A DNA stretch of 64,000 nt. Source: an uncultured Mycoplasmatota bacterium. Its GTDB lineage: Bacteria > Bacillota_I > Bacilli_A > RF39 > UBA660. Positions 24,620 to 33,456 of the stretch are shown here, piece by piece. The position numbers and the translations under genes are program-made. Where the stretch lies: the NCBI GenBank assembly GCA_900553835.1, contig USFF01000002.1:7688-71687 (forward strand). Reading direction: 5' to 3'. Numbering within the stretch: position 1 is the first letter of the stretch; the number at the start of each line of letters is the position of its first letter. The notes under the pieces are model-generated. The model did not search any database. It saw nothing but the letters and a program-made list of their open reading frames with translations, and had not been told where the DNA came from.

Positions 24620-25129
24620 TCATATTTTAAGTACTTTTATTATGTCGTAATCAGAAGGCACTTCTATATAGTTATTTTTTACTATACATGATGTTCTTCC
24701 TAGTTTACTAGACCAGGAGTGATCTGTGTTTTCTCTTGCATAGTGAAAGTCTAAGTTACTACCTTTATACATTCTTTCAAGCATTATTGCTATTCTATAA
24801 CCTTTAATATTTAATAATTCTATATCTTCTAAAGTGTAATCTATTATTTCATTTCCTTTAGATACTCCCTTTTTAGAAAATACTCCTGGATAGAATATAA
24901 AATATGAATTAATTAGTTTATAAAAGTATTCATTAAATTCTTTAGGGATATTAAGTCCCAAACTATATGCATAACAGTTTAGGTATAAATAATTATTTTT
25001 ATAATACTCATAATCTTCTTTATAGTTTGGGACTTCTCTTTTTATATTTTTTAAATAAGTTATGTATAAATCTAGTAGTTCATCATAAGTTAAACTTTCA
25101 TTTTTTAATATTTTAAATATTTCTTCCAT
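24620..25129 (-). CDS. Unknown protein downstream of argS
   Basis: Not recognised. 169 residues, soluble, Tyr-rich, with helical N-terminal half. Its ATG overlaps the argS stop by one base (TAATG), so it is translated with argS. No signal or membrane segment. Confidence 0.7.
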   Translation of the reverse strand: MEEIFKILKNESLTYDELLDLYITYLKNIKREVPNYKEDYEYYKNNYLYLNCYAYSLGLNIPKEFNEYFYKLINSYFIFYPGVFSKKGVSKGNEIIDYTLEDIELLNIKGYRIAIMLERMYKGSNLDFHYARENTDHSWSSKLGRTSCIVKNNYIEVPSDYDIIKVLKI

Positions 25130-26805
25130 TATAGTTTCTCTATAGTTTTAATTCCTAATATAGTACATGAGTTTTCTATAACTATTTTGATACTATTTAA
25201 TAAAAGTAATCTAGAGTTTTTAATAGTTATATTTTCTTCTTTTAGAATACTTACTTCTTCATAGTATCTAGAAAATAAACTACATAGATCATTTAAGTAC
25301 TTAGTGATTATTACAGACTCATTTGTTTTAACAGTTTCTTTTACTATATCTTTAAAGTCATATAATTTCTTTATTATTAGTTTTTCTAAAGCATTATCAA
25401 GTACTATATTATCATTTAATTCAAAAGTACTTTTATTTAGTATAGAATTAATTCTTGCATAGTTATAAAGTATATATATAGCTGAGTTACCAGTAAAGTT
25501 AGTTGCATCTTCTAAATTAAAGTTTATATTTTTACCACGGTTTATATTAAGCATAGAATATTTTATACAAGATGAAGCAAGACTAAGTAAGTTTTCTTCA
25601 CTATAAGTAGTACCTCTTGATTTAAAACTAGCATTTAGTTTTTTCTTTGCTTCTTCAATAAAGTCTTCAAGTAGCACTACTTTACCTTCTCTAGTTGCCA
25701 TTTTATCTCCATTTAATAGTACAAATGAATAACTAATTAGTTTAGGACTTTTATATCCTAGTATATCCAAAGCTGCACTTATTTCTTCCATGTAAACTTT
25801 TTGATCTTCCCCTAGTACTATTAAGTTTACATCTTTATTTTTTTCCATTTTGTATATTGTGTAAGCAATATCTCTAAGTGGATAAAGACTTGTTTTGTCT
25901 TCACGAGTAAGCACTAGTACTGGTGCTTTAGTAGGTATATTGTAACCTTCTAAATCTAAGTATAGTCTTCCATTTTCATCTTCTTTAAGTCTATTCTTTT
26001 CTTTTAATTTGCTTAATATCTGATTAGTAGTATTTTCAAATACAAAGTCACTTTCATGTTTAAAGTTATCCCAGTGTATATCCATTTTATCAAAGATTTT
26101 CTTTTGTCCTTCTACACATAAGTCAGTTATTTTTTTAAATTCTTCTCTTACTATTTCATCTCCATTTTCAAGAAGATTTAAATAGTGAAATACTTCTTTT
26201 TCAAGTTGAGGGTTAGTTTTAGCTTCTTCATTTATATCAATGTATAGTTTTAACATGTCATTAAAAGTTACTTTATTTAAGTCTGCACCTTTTTTTACTC
26301 CAACTAGTAACATAGATATTTGTTTACCTATATCATTTATAAAGTATTCTCTAGTAACATTATATCCATTAAAAGTATATAGTCTTGCTAGAAAGTCGCC
26401 TATTATACTATTTCTACTTCTCCCTATGTGAGGACTAGCATTAGGGTTAATAGATGTATGCTCGATTAGTAAACTTTTATTTATTCCTTCTAAAGTACTT
26501 CCATATTTTTCTTTACTAGATAATATTTCTTTTATAACTTCTTTTCCTAAGTTATCTGTATTAACTTTAAAGTTTAAGTATGGTCCTAGTACACTTATAT
26601 TACTAATTATATTTTTGTCATACTCAAGATTATTAAGTAAGTAGTTAGCCTTTTCATTTGGACTATTTAAATTATCTATTTTGATTTTAAAACAAGGTAA
26701 ACTATAGTCTCCCATTTCTTCCTTAGGTGGTACTTCTACTTCTACCTCGTTAGTATCTATTCCTAACTTTTTAATTATATTTAATATGTACTCTTTATAA
26801 TTCAC
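25129..26805 (-). CDS. argS: Arginyl-tRNA synthetase
   Basis: Class I synthetase of 558 residues. N-terminal Add1 domain, SINPNASPHIGRSRN (HIGH motif), LLNGDKMATREG near the KMSKS position, and a C-terminal DALR anticodon-binding domain. The start is GTG behind GGTGAAG. A promoter ATGACT-N17-TACAAT lies just upstream. No T-box was seen here. Confidence 0.96.
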   Translation of the reverse strand: MNYKEYILNIIKKLGIDTNEVEVEVPPKEEMGDYSLPCFKIKIDNLNSPNEKANYLLNNLEYDKNIISNISVLGPYLNFKVNTDNLGKEVIKEILSSKEKYGSTLEGINKSLLIEHTSINPNASPHIGRSRNSIIGDFLARLYTFNGYNVTREYFINDIGKQISMLLVGVKKGADLNKVTFNDMLKLYIDINEEAKTNPQLEKEVFHYLNLLENGDEIVREEFKKITDLCVEGQKKIFDKMDIHWDNFKHESDFVFENTTNQILSKLKEKNRLKEDENGRLYLDLEGYNIPTKAPVLVLTREDKTSLYPLRDIAYTIYKMEKNKDVNLIVLGEDQKVYMEEISAALDILGYKSPKLISYSFVLLNGDKMATREGKVVLLEDFIEEAKKKLNASFKSRGTTYSEENLLSLASSCIKYSMLNINRGKNINFNLEDATNFTGNSAIYILYNYARINSILNKSTFELNDNIVLDNALEKLIIKKLYDFKDIVKETVKTNESVIITKYLNDLCSLFSRYYEEVSILKEENITIKNSRLLLLNSIKIVIENSCTILGIKTIEKL

Positions 26806-26894
26806 TTTTCTTCACCGAGATAATTGTATCAAATTTCTTACTAAAAGTCATTAGTTTTAGGTTATTTTATTTAATATATTGATAGTGCTTTGCC

Positions 26895-26923
26895 TTGACA
26901 GAATTCTTTGACTATGGTATATT
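26895..26923 (+). promoter_or_regulatory. Promoter of candidate small RNA 1
   Basis: TTGACA (26895-26900), 17-nt spacer, TATATT (26918-26923). Very similar to the promoter at 27138-27166, including spacer bases (CTTTGA, TGG). Confidence 0.75.
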
Positions 26924-26929
26924 GTTAAC

Positions 26930-26997
26930 AGTGGAATTGACCAACGATGTGGTGAAAGCATTTGCTGATGTACTGCGATTTTGGTCAATTCTTTTTA
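26930..26997 (+). ncRNA. Candidate small RNA 1
   Basis: About 68 nt between a strong promoter and an intrinsic terminator: GAATTGACCAA (26934-26944) pairs perfectly with TTGGTCAATTC (26981-26991), followed by TTTTT. The 36-nt region between the arms is not clearly folded. This RNA and its promoter are the main content of the 328-bp stretch between argS and the next gene. The family is unknown. Confidence 0.55.
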
Positions 26998-27133
26998 TAT
27001 TCGTTATATCATATAAAGTCTTTTTATTACAATTTTGCTTTCCTATTTTTATTTTCAAACATTTGATTTACAAGAATTGTTTTTTCAATCATTTCACCTA
27101 TAACTGTCATATAATATATTAAAGTGCTATGTT

Positions 27134-28237
27134 CTACTTGACAGGGGTCTTTGATCGTGGTATATTGTTTGCATAAGGAAGCACTCCTCGAGATTTACTC
27201 GTAGGTGTTTCTTTTTTTATTTTATTTAGTAACGTATTATTTAGAAATAAACTTTTTTTAGCATAAGCTACATAATTTCCATCTTGCATCTTTGCTATCG
27301 AAAAGTCCAAATCATAGGCGTTTTCGCCATCGTAAAAGCTTACTTTTCTTGTAGCGAATGAAACAATTTTATTATTTTTATGTCTTTCCATATAATCTGG
27401 TTCATTAGGACTTATGCTATGAGAAGCTTTTAATAATTCAACTATATTTTCATTTATATTATTATTTACTTTTTTTATATCTTTGACATCTTTATATGTA
27501 GGATACCTTCTAAACAATTCATTATACATATTTTTATTACTAGGTAACCATTGTTTTATTGTTACAGTAATTTCATCATTAAATGTTATTTGCTTGCCTA
27601 TTAAAGAGTTATATATTTCTCTTTGACTCATAGGTGTTCCATTGTCTTTAATAAATAAGTTTTTTTCTGTTTCAATATAGTTCGTTCCATCTTTTAAACT
27701 TTTTTGTGCATATTTAGTCTCATTAAGATTACCCCTACTACTGTAAAAAGCATCTAACCATACCATACCTAATTCCTTTATAAAACTAACATATTCTTTT
27801 AAAACATATTTCTTATTTAATTCTTTATAAAATATATTAGGATTTCTTTCTACCACACTCTTTATAAATTCTTTGTTACCTAATAATTTCCCACATATAT
27901 CTGCTATTACTTCTTCAGATATATCGTTAGTACTATATCTTTCTTTTAAAATATTTAATTTGTTTTTAAATTCATTATCTTTTTTAGAATAATTATATAT
28001 TAAATCTCTCATATCTTTAGTAACTATATCATGAGTTATTTCATGTATTACTAAAAATTCTATTGTTTTAATAGAATTAATGTTTATTTCTATAATAACT
28101 TTATTATTTTCTTTTTTAATTAAAGCATTTACTTCTTTATTTTCTTTATCTCTTACATTAGAATTAAACCTTAATATATAATTTCTACCTTTAATTAATT
28201 TTTTTATTAAATTTAGTGCTATATTTTCTACTTCCAT
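27134..28237 (-). CDS. HExxH metallopeptidase-like protein, unknown, accessory
   Basis: 367 residues. The N-terminal part holds a zincin-like motif: VIHEITHDIVTKDM, then EEVIADICGKLLG about 40 residues later, where Glu could be the third ligand. The C-terminal part (NKIVSFATRKVSFYDGENAYDLDFSIAKMQDGNYVAYA) recalls nuclease-like modules of phage polyvalent proteins, but this is only a resemblance. No mobile-element genes surround it. Start ATG behind AAGGGGG. A plus-strand small RNA is predicted across its 3' end. Confidence 0.55.
   Translation of the reverse strand: MEVENIALNLIKKLIKGRNYILRFNSNVRDKENKEVNALIKKENNKVIIEININSIKTIEFLVIHEITHDIVTKDMRDLIYNYSKKDNEFKNKLNILKERYSTNDISEEVIADICGKLLGNKEFIKSVVERNPNIFYKELNKKYVLKEYVSFIKELGMVWLDAFYSSRGNLNETKYAQKSLKDGTNYIETEKNLFIKDNGTPMSQREIYNSLIGKQITFNDEITVTIKQWLPSNKNMYNELFRRYPTYKDVKDIKKVNNNINENIVELLKASHSISPNEPDYMERHKNNKIVSFATRKVSFYDGENAYDLDFSIAKMQDGNYVAYAKKSLFLNNTLLNKIKKETPTSKSRGVLPYANNIPRSKTPVK
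27138..27166 (+). promoter_or_regulatory. Promoter of candidate small RNA 2
   Basis: TTGACA (27138-27143), 17-nt spacer, TATATT (27161-27166), inside the 3' end of the minus-strand gene; near-duplicate of the promoter at 26895. Confidence 0.7.
27173..27218 (+). ncRNA. Candidate antisense small RNA 2
   Basis: A transcript from the promoter above would be about 46 nt, ending in a hairpin (GAAGCAC with GTGTTTC outside, CGAG with CTCG inside) and a run of seven T. It lies wholly antisense to the last codons of the HExxH gene. Confidence 0.5.
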
Positions 28238-28297
28238 AACTTCCCCCTTCTGAAGGGCATAATTTACCCCCTTCCCCTTTCTTATACGAAAAAAAAT

Positions 28298-28322
28298 CCG
28301 AAATTACTTTTTTTAATTTCGG
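28298..28322 (-). terminator. Intrinsic terminator upstream of the HExxH gene
   Basis: CCGAAATTA / TAATTTCGG 9-bp stem, then a long T run on the minus strand. Together with 28439-28454 it isolates the gene at 28453-28821. The rest of this gap (28323-28435) holds AT-rich repeats of TTTTACAT with an inverted copy, possibly an operator. Confidence 0.75.
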
Positions 28323-28438
28323 TTTACGTGAAATTTTACATCAAAATTTTACATAAATGTGTAAAAATTTGATTTTTAAATTTAAATTTTAAAAAATTGA
28401 TGTGTGTAATATAAAATACAAAATAATTGAAATAAAAA

Positions 28439-28454
28439 AAGGACGGCAGTCCTT
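28439..28454 (-). terminator. Intrinsic terminator
   Basis: AAGGAC / GTCCTT with a 4-nt loop and seven T on the minus strand, at the end of the gene starting at 28821. Confidence 0.85.
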
Positions 28455-28821
28455 ATATCCATCTTGGTATATAAATATTTCTTGTATAAGTATCTTTGTA
28501 ATCTTCAAAATACTCAATCATTTTATTCATAACATAGCTTACTAGGTCAATAACATTTTTTGATATAGTTAATTTAGAAAGTTTGTTTTCCATCTCTTTT
28601 TTAAATCTAATATCTGTTACAAATTTATACATAATGTTATCTATAGATACCATTTTTTCTCTTTCTCTTTGAGTTATTATATCCATACCAAAAATATAAT
28701 CTTTATAAAGTTTAACCATATTACTTGTTATTTTATCATTCTTATATGTATCCGAATTTACTATTTCATAATAATTTTTACATACTTTAATTATTTCTTT
28801 ATTTTTATTAAAACTATTCAT
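28453..28821 (-). CDS. Unknown small helical protein
   Basis: Not recognised. 122 residues, charged and helical, no membrane segment, several Met and Lys. Good Shine-Dalgarno (AGAGGT). It has its own promoter (TTGTAT-N17-TATAAT at 28850-28878) and terminator, and a palindrome upstream that may be an operator, so it may be a regulated single gene. Confidence 0.65.
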   Translation of the reverse strand: MNSFNKNKEIIKVCKNYYEIVNSDTYKNDKITSNMVKLYKDYIFGMDIITQREREKMVSIDNIMYKFVTDIRFKKEMENKLSKLTISKNVIDLVSYVMNKMIEYFEDYKDTYTRNIYIPRWI

Positions 28822-28849
28822 ATTACTTTTACCTCTATTTATTAATATA

Positions 28850-28878
28850 ATTATAAAATAAATTATTAATTAATACAA
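28850..28878 (-). promoter_or_regulatory. Promoter of the small gene at 28453-28821
   Basis: TTGTAT (28873-28878), 17-nt spacer, TATAAT (28850-28855). Confidence 0.8.
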
Positions 28879-28888
28879 GTAGAAAATT

Positions 28889-28914
28889 TTGCACTAGTGC
28901 AAGATATTGCACAA
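28889..28914. promoter_or_regulatory. Operator-like palindrome
   Basis: A perfect 14-bp palindrome TTGCACTAGTGCAA (28889-28902) followed by a half-copy TTGCACAA (28907-28914), just upstream of the -35 box. Confidence 0.55.
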
Positions 28915-28925
28915 AAGTAAAGAAA

Positions 28926-28945
28926 AAGCACGAAATATCGTACTT
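28926..28945 (-). terminator. rseP terminator
   Basis: AAGTACGA / TCGTGCTT (one G-U) followed by TTTTTC on the minus strand. Confidence 0.75.
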
Positions 28946-29990
28946 AAAATATTTTTAAAATATCATTTAATGTCACATAAAGCATTAGAATTAATAATAA
29001 AATTGTTCCAATATTATTAAGAGTTGTTTCTATTTTAGGATTTAATTTCTTACCTTTTATTTTTTCTATTAGAAGAAGTAATATTCTACCACCATCAAAT
29101 ACTGGAATTGGTATAAAGTTAATTATAGCAACATTTATACTTAGATAAGCTGTTAAATATATTATACTTTCTAGCCCACTTGCTTTTATGTTATCTATAA
29201 CACTAAATACTCCAATTGGGCCACTTAAGTTATCAGCGCCTATTTTACCTGTTACTAGTTTACCTAGTATTTTAAATACACTTATGCTATTTTTATATGT
29301 ACTAACAACTCCATACTTGAGGGCATTTACAAAACCTTTTTCTTTTTTTACACTTGTGCCAAACCCAAATTCTCTAACTTCTTTTCCTTCTTCATCTTTA
29401 GTTATATTTGGTTTTATATCTACCTTTACTTCTTTTCCATCTCTTAAAACCAAGAATTCATAGGTATCATGAGAAGTAAATTTTGTTTCTAGAAGTACAT
29501 CATCAAATGATTTTACATTTTTACCATTTATACTTAATACTAGGTCATCTGTTTTTAGTCCTGCTTCATATGCTGGGCTATTTTCTAAAACTTTACCTAT
29601 ATATGGATCTGTAACAGGACTTCCATATGCTAAGCCATTTATAAATAGTAGTACTATAGCTAATATAAAGTTAAATACTATACCCATTATTAATACAAAA
29701 AATCTTTGTAAATGTGTTTTATTTTCAAGTATGTCTTCTTTTCTAACTCCTTTAGAAGTTTCTACTTCACTTGCAAGGGCATTAAAGCCACCTAGTGGTA
29801 AGAGTCTTAAACTATATATAGTTGGGTCTCCTTTTCTTTTGAAACTAAATATTTTAGGTCCCATTCCAAGAGCAAATTCATAAACATGTACTCCACTTTT
29901 TTTAGCAGCTATGAAGTGCCCTAGTTCATGAATAAATACTATTATACCAAGTACTAATATTAAAATTATTAATGTTATTATAAAGTTCAT
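28944..29990 (-). CDS. rseP: Site-2 protease RseP/RasP
   Basis: Intramembrane zinc protease that cuts anti-sigma factors and signal-peptide remnants. 348 residues: FIHELGHFIAAKKSGV (HExxH) in the first membrane segment, a PDZ domain at about 110-185 (SPAYEAGLKTDDLVLSINGK), and NFIPIPVFDGGRI with the third ligand Asp. Start behind AGGAGG, 9 bp after cdsA; cdsA-rseP is a standard order. Confidence 0.96.
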   Translation of the reverse strand: MNFIITLIILILVLGIIVFIHELGHFIAAKKSGVHVYEFALGMGPKIFSFKRKGDPTIYSLRLLPLGGFNALASEVETSKGVRKEDILENKTHLQRFFVLIMGIVFNFILAIVLLFINGLAYGSPVTDPYIGKVLENSPAYEAGLKTDDLVLSINGKNVKSFDDVLLETKFTSHDTYEFLVLRDGKEVKVDIKPNITKDEEGKEVREFGFGTSVKKEKGFVNALKYGVVSTYKNSISVFKILGKLVTGKIGADNLSGPIGVFSVIDNIKASGLESIIYLTAYLSINVAIINFIPIPVFDGGRILLLLIEKIKGKKLNPKIETTLNNIGTILLLILMLYVTLNDILKIF

Positions 29991-29999
29991 TTTTGCCTC

Positions 30000-30788
30000 C
30001 TATAAAAATCTACTTAAGAAACTAAATGCTATTACTACAAATAGTAAACTATCTAGTCTATCTAATACTCCACCATGTCCTGGCATAATATTACCAAAAT
30101 CTTTTATTTTAAAGTGTCTTTTTATACTGCTAAATACTAAGTCTCCTATTTGTCCAACAATACTTAAAACTAGACTAATTAGAATTACTACAAATACACT
30201 TCCTTCATAACTAAATGCTGATATAAAGAACACACTGCTAGTAAGAACTCCAAATACTAAGCCTCCAATAAATCCTTCCCAAGTCTTATTAGGACTTACA
30301 CTTTCACACATTTTATTTTTACCAATTAGTTTACCTGTAAAATATGCAAATGTATCTGTCATAATAGTTATCATTAATAAGTATAAAAATGTATATATAC
30401 TTTCTTCTCTTGTAAGTAAAAGTTTATTAAAACCTACTCCTAAAAATATGATACTACCAAGAGAAAATAATGCATCTTCTATATCGTATTTTTTACTTTT
30501 ATTATAATAAACTATCGGTAACATTAATAGTAATATTGAAATTAGTAATTTTTCATTAGTATTAATGATTATATTTTTACCTACATTATCAAGCATAAAT
30601 AAACAGAATAATATTACACTTATTATTTTTATACTAGTAGGTAGTTCTTTACCTCTACATTTATATAGTTCATAAAAACCTATGAGTCCTATTAAACTGG
30701 CTCCTAAATAAAAAGGTATTTTACCAATAAGTATAATTGGTATACATATAATTAATGCTATTATAGCACTTATAATTCTTTGTTTCAT
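30000..30788 (-). CDS. cdsA: Phosphatidate cytidylyltransferase
   Basis: Makes CDP-diacylglycerol for phospholipid synthesis. 262 residues, about eight membrane segments, with the signature near the C-terminus: SPNKTWEGFIGG and later GQIGDLVFSSIKRHFKIKDFGNIMPGHGGVLDRLDS. Precedes rseP. Confidence 0.95.
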   Translation of the reverse strand: MKQRIISAIIALIICIPIILIGKIPFYLGASLIGLIGFYELYKCRGKELPTSIKIISVILFCLFMLDNVGKNIIINTNEKLLISILLLMLPIVYYNKSKKYDIEDALFSLGSIIFLGVGFNKLLLTREESIYTFLYLLMITIMTDTFAYFTGKLIGKNKMCESVSPNKTWEGFIGGLVFGVLTSSVFFISAFSYEGSVFVVILISLVLSIVGQIGDLVFSSIKRHFKIKDFGNIMPGHGGVLDRLDSLLFVVIAFSFLSRFL

Positions 30789-30846
30789 ATTTTATCCTCC
30801 TTAAATTATATTTAAATTGTATCACATTATTCAAAAGTATAAAAGT

Positions 30847-30872
30847 AAAACTCTACTAGAATGTAGAGTTTT
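30847..30872 (-). terminator. Terminator of the M16 pair
   Basis: AAAACTCTAC / GTAGAGTTTT stem with T on the minus side; the stem is nearly identical to the one at 63003-63031. Confidence 0.85.
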
Positions 30873-30878
30873 TGTAAA

Positions 30879-32126
30879 TTATTTTTCAATAAGTAAACTT
30901 TTATTATTTATATTTATTAAGTTTGAAATATTTTTAATTTCTTTTAATGTAATAGATTTAACTATGCTTTCCATATTATTTATTACCTTATTATACATAA
31001 ATAAGTTACCAGTAATAGTGTCTTCTACATTAACAATGTCCTCAAACTGAAGTATTAAACCACTTATTAAACTTTTTCTTTTTCTATTAAGACTTTCTAA
31101 ATTAAAATCTAAACTTTGTAATTCTTCATCTATTATTTTAGCAAATAGTTCATGTTCACTAGTACTTGCAGTAAAGTAAACTATAAAAAAGTTATCACAC
31201 TCTTCTACTGAGTATTCAAATCTAGGTAAGTTATTTTCTATTAGTCTTAAGAAAGCTTTACCCGTTTTATCAAAATTTTCGCTAAGAAGCATTTCTAAGC
31301 ATAATCTAGTTTTAAGTTTATCTTTTGTTTTACCTATATTTATTTTATAACCTATTACTACTTTAGGTTCATTAACTTCTAAAGCTATTTCTTCATATTT
31401 AGAATAAACTTCTTCTTTTTCTCTAGGTCTTAATACTTTAGCATTGCTTTTTTTAATATATATTGTACTCATATATTCTTTTATAAATTTTAAAACTTCA
31501 TCTTTATCAAAGTTACCAGTTACTACTATAAACATATTATTAGGAGTATAGAAGTCTTTATAAAGTCTAGTTAGTTCTTCATGTGTTACTGTTTTTATAC
31601 CTTCTTCTGTACCTAAAACTGTGTATTTTAGAAAACCTTCATTAAATAAATTCTTAAATAAAGTTGTTTGTGCTTTGTAATATGGATCACTATTGTACAT
31701 ATAATATTCTTCTAATATTATTCCTCTTTCACTTTCAACATCTTCTTTCCTTATATTAGCTTTAAATACTCTGTCAAATATAAGTGTTAAATTAGTTAGT
31801 ATATCTTCAGTACCAAATATGTTATAGTTTGTTCCGTTATAAGTAGTATAAGCATTTACTATACTACCTAGTTCATTTATTTTTTTAGCTGCATCCTTGT
31901 TCTTAGTAAAATCCATTACCCTGTGTTCTAGAAAATGCGCACTTCCTTTAGTTACATTATATACTTTACTTCCTTTTTTATATTTCATTACTTCTGCTCC
32001 AAAGTGAGTGCTTACTGTAGCATAGAAGTTTTTACTTTTATCAGTGGGATATAAGTATACATTTATTTCATTATTAAGTTTTTCTGTATATATGAATTCT
32101 CCATAATTAAAATTTATTTTTTTCAT
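30879..32126 (-). CDS. M16-family zinc peptidase (YmfH-like)
   Basis: 415 residues of the pitrilysin/processing-peptidase fold. The active-site inverted motif HFLEH occurs in GSAHFLEHRVMDF, and the distal Glu in ESERGIILEEYYMY. It is the catalytic partner of the upstream YmfF-like subunit, which overlaps it by 4 bp. Likely peptide degradation; in Bacillus the pair is encoded next to fatty-acid and sporulation genes. Confidence 0.9.
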   Translation of the reverse strand: MKKINFNYGEFIYTEKLNNEINVYLYPTDKSKNFYATVSTHFGAEVMKYKKGSKVYNVTKGSAHFLEHRVMDFTKNKDAAKKINELGSIVNAYTTYNGTNYNIFGTEDILTNLTLIFDRVFKANIRKEDVESERGIILEEYYMYNSDPYYKAQTTLFKNLFNEGFLKYTVLGTEEGIKTVTHEELTRLYKDFYTPNNMFIVVTGNFDKDEVLKFIKEYMSTIYIKKSNAKVLRPREKEEVYSKYEEIALEVNEPKVVIGYKINIGKTKDKLKTRLCLEMLLSENFDKTGKAFLRLIENNLPRFEYSVEECDNFFIVYFTASTSEHELFAKIIDEELQSLDFNLESLNRKRKSLISGLILQFEDIVNVEDTITGNLFMYNKVINNMESIVKSITLKEIKNISNLININNKSLLIEK

Positions 32127-33373
32127 TCTTTGCCCTCCAAAAGATATATAAGTCCTACTGTAATTTTGTTTGCTATGTTAGTTACATCTTCTGCTGTTAA
32201 ATCTTCCAATTTTTTTCTTCTTTCTTCTATAGTAGGCATATTTATGAATTCTCTTATAAAATAGTGTTCTATTATTTTACCCTTGTTTTCATAAAAATCA
32301 TTATATGCTAGATTAAGAGTTTTTTTAGCATTTTTAAGTAGTTTATTTACTTTTTTCGTGTCTTTCATTTCTTCAAGTGACTCTTTAATTAGTTTAACTG
32401 CAAGTTCAAAGTTATCTTTACTTATTCCTGATTTTATTATAATTGTTTCAGTAAACTTACTTATATTTGAACCTACTGAGTAACAAAGACTATTTTTTTC
32501 TCTTACATTTACAAATAAAAGAGAGTTATTCATACATCCTAGTATAGTGTTATAAAGTATTAGTTTATAGTCTCTTTCTTCTTCAGTTAGTTTGTTTATA
32601 TTTAGTCCTATTACTAAAGAGGATTGCGATGAATTAAATTTTTCTTTAATTATCTTTTCTTTAGATTTTACTTTTATATATAAATCTTTTATAGTACTAT
32701 TCTCTTCTTTAAAACCTTTCATTAAGTTATCTGTATATTTAGTTATTTCTTCTTCAGAAATGTCTCCAAGTACAAATAAATCTAGTTTAAAGCTATTAAA
32801 TAGATTTTTATAATAAGCATATAGTTTATCACTATTTATATTTTCAAAGTCTTTTATGTTTTTATAATTGTTTTCTGCATATACAGTATTTTTATAAAAT
32901 ATCTCTGAAAATCTTATACTAGAATAACTTCTTATATCATCTTTTACATTTAGAATACTTTTTATTAAGTTATCTTTTTGTAAATCAAAGTATTTAAACT
33001 CTTTATTTTTTAAGTTAGGTTTAGTTAATATTTCTTTAAACATATTAAATGACTCTTCATACATACTTGTTTCTGTATATTTAGGATTTATAAATCTTAA
33101 GTTGCTTTCAAATGTCATATTTTCACTAGTAACATAAAATCTAAAACCTATACTTGTGTTATATAAACTTTCTAATTTTTTAGTTATATCATTTACTGAT
33201 TTATAGTTTTTAGTTCCATTAATAGGTAGTACTCTTTCAAGTAGTTTATAGTAAGCACTTTCTTCTTTGTCATATTTTTTTGTAAATTTAAGTGATACGC
33301 TTATTGTTTTAAATCTATCAGTATTTATTAAATGAAGTGTATAGTTATCTTTATTAATTTTTTTATAATTCAT
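32123..33373 (-). CDS. M16-family peptidase-like protein, inactive partner (YmfF-like)
   Basis: 416 residues with the M16 fold, but the HxxEH motif is absent from the N-terminal region; conserved parts are the SLCYSVGSNISKF segment and the LxGDIS strand. Such proteins pair with the active subunit encoded directly downstream (4-bp overlap). Start behind GGAGGG. Confidence 0.88.
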   Translation of the reverse strand: MNYKKINKDNYTLHLINTDRFKTISVSLKFTKKYDKEESAYYKLLERVLPINGTKNYKSVNDITKKLESLYNTSIGFRFYVTSENMTFESNLRFINPKYTETSMYEESFNMFKEILTKPNLKNKEFKYFDLQKDNLIKSILNVKDDIRSYSSIRFSEIFYKNTVYAENNYKNIKDFENINSDKLYAYYKNLFNSFKLDLFVLGDISEEEITKYTDNLMKGFKEENSTIKDLYIKVKSKEKIIKEKFNSSQSSLVIGLNINKLTEEERDYKLILYNTILGCMNNSLLFVNVREKNSLCYSVGSNISKFTETIIIKSGISKDNFELAVKLIKESLEEMKDTKKVNKLLKNAKKTLNLAYNDFYENKGKIIEHYFIREFINMPTIEERRKKLEDLTAEDVTNIANKITVGLIYLLEGKE

Positions 33374-33431
33374 AAGTTCCCTCCGAGTATATTATAACCT
33401 ATTTTATTAAAATAATTAAGTCATTTTAAAA

Positions 33432-33456
33432 GAGTTTACTAATATTAAGTAAACTC
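33432..33456 (-). terminator. deoD terminator
   Basis: GAGTTTACT / AGTAAACTC stem with AT-rich loop and TTTT on the minus strand. Confidence 0.75.

Noticed and set aside
26806..26894. T-box leader for argS
   Set aside because: The gap is only about 90 bp, with no T-box core or terminator; an ordinary promoter is present.
27027..27092. 21-codon minus-strand ORF behind AGGTGA (starts MIEKTILVNQ)
   Set aside because: Short, in a gap with small RNAs, no terminator or homology to support it.
26895..27122. 75-codon plus-strand frame with a hydrophobic middle, toxin-like at first sight
   Set aside because: Its TTG start is the -35 hexamer of a promoter, there is no Shine-Dalgarno, and the RNA hairpin and terminator explain the sequence better.
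27134..28237. Prophage or integrated element
   Set aside because: No integrase, recombinase, attachment repeats or phage structural genes are nearby; the neighbours are housekeeping genes.
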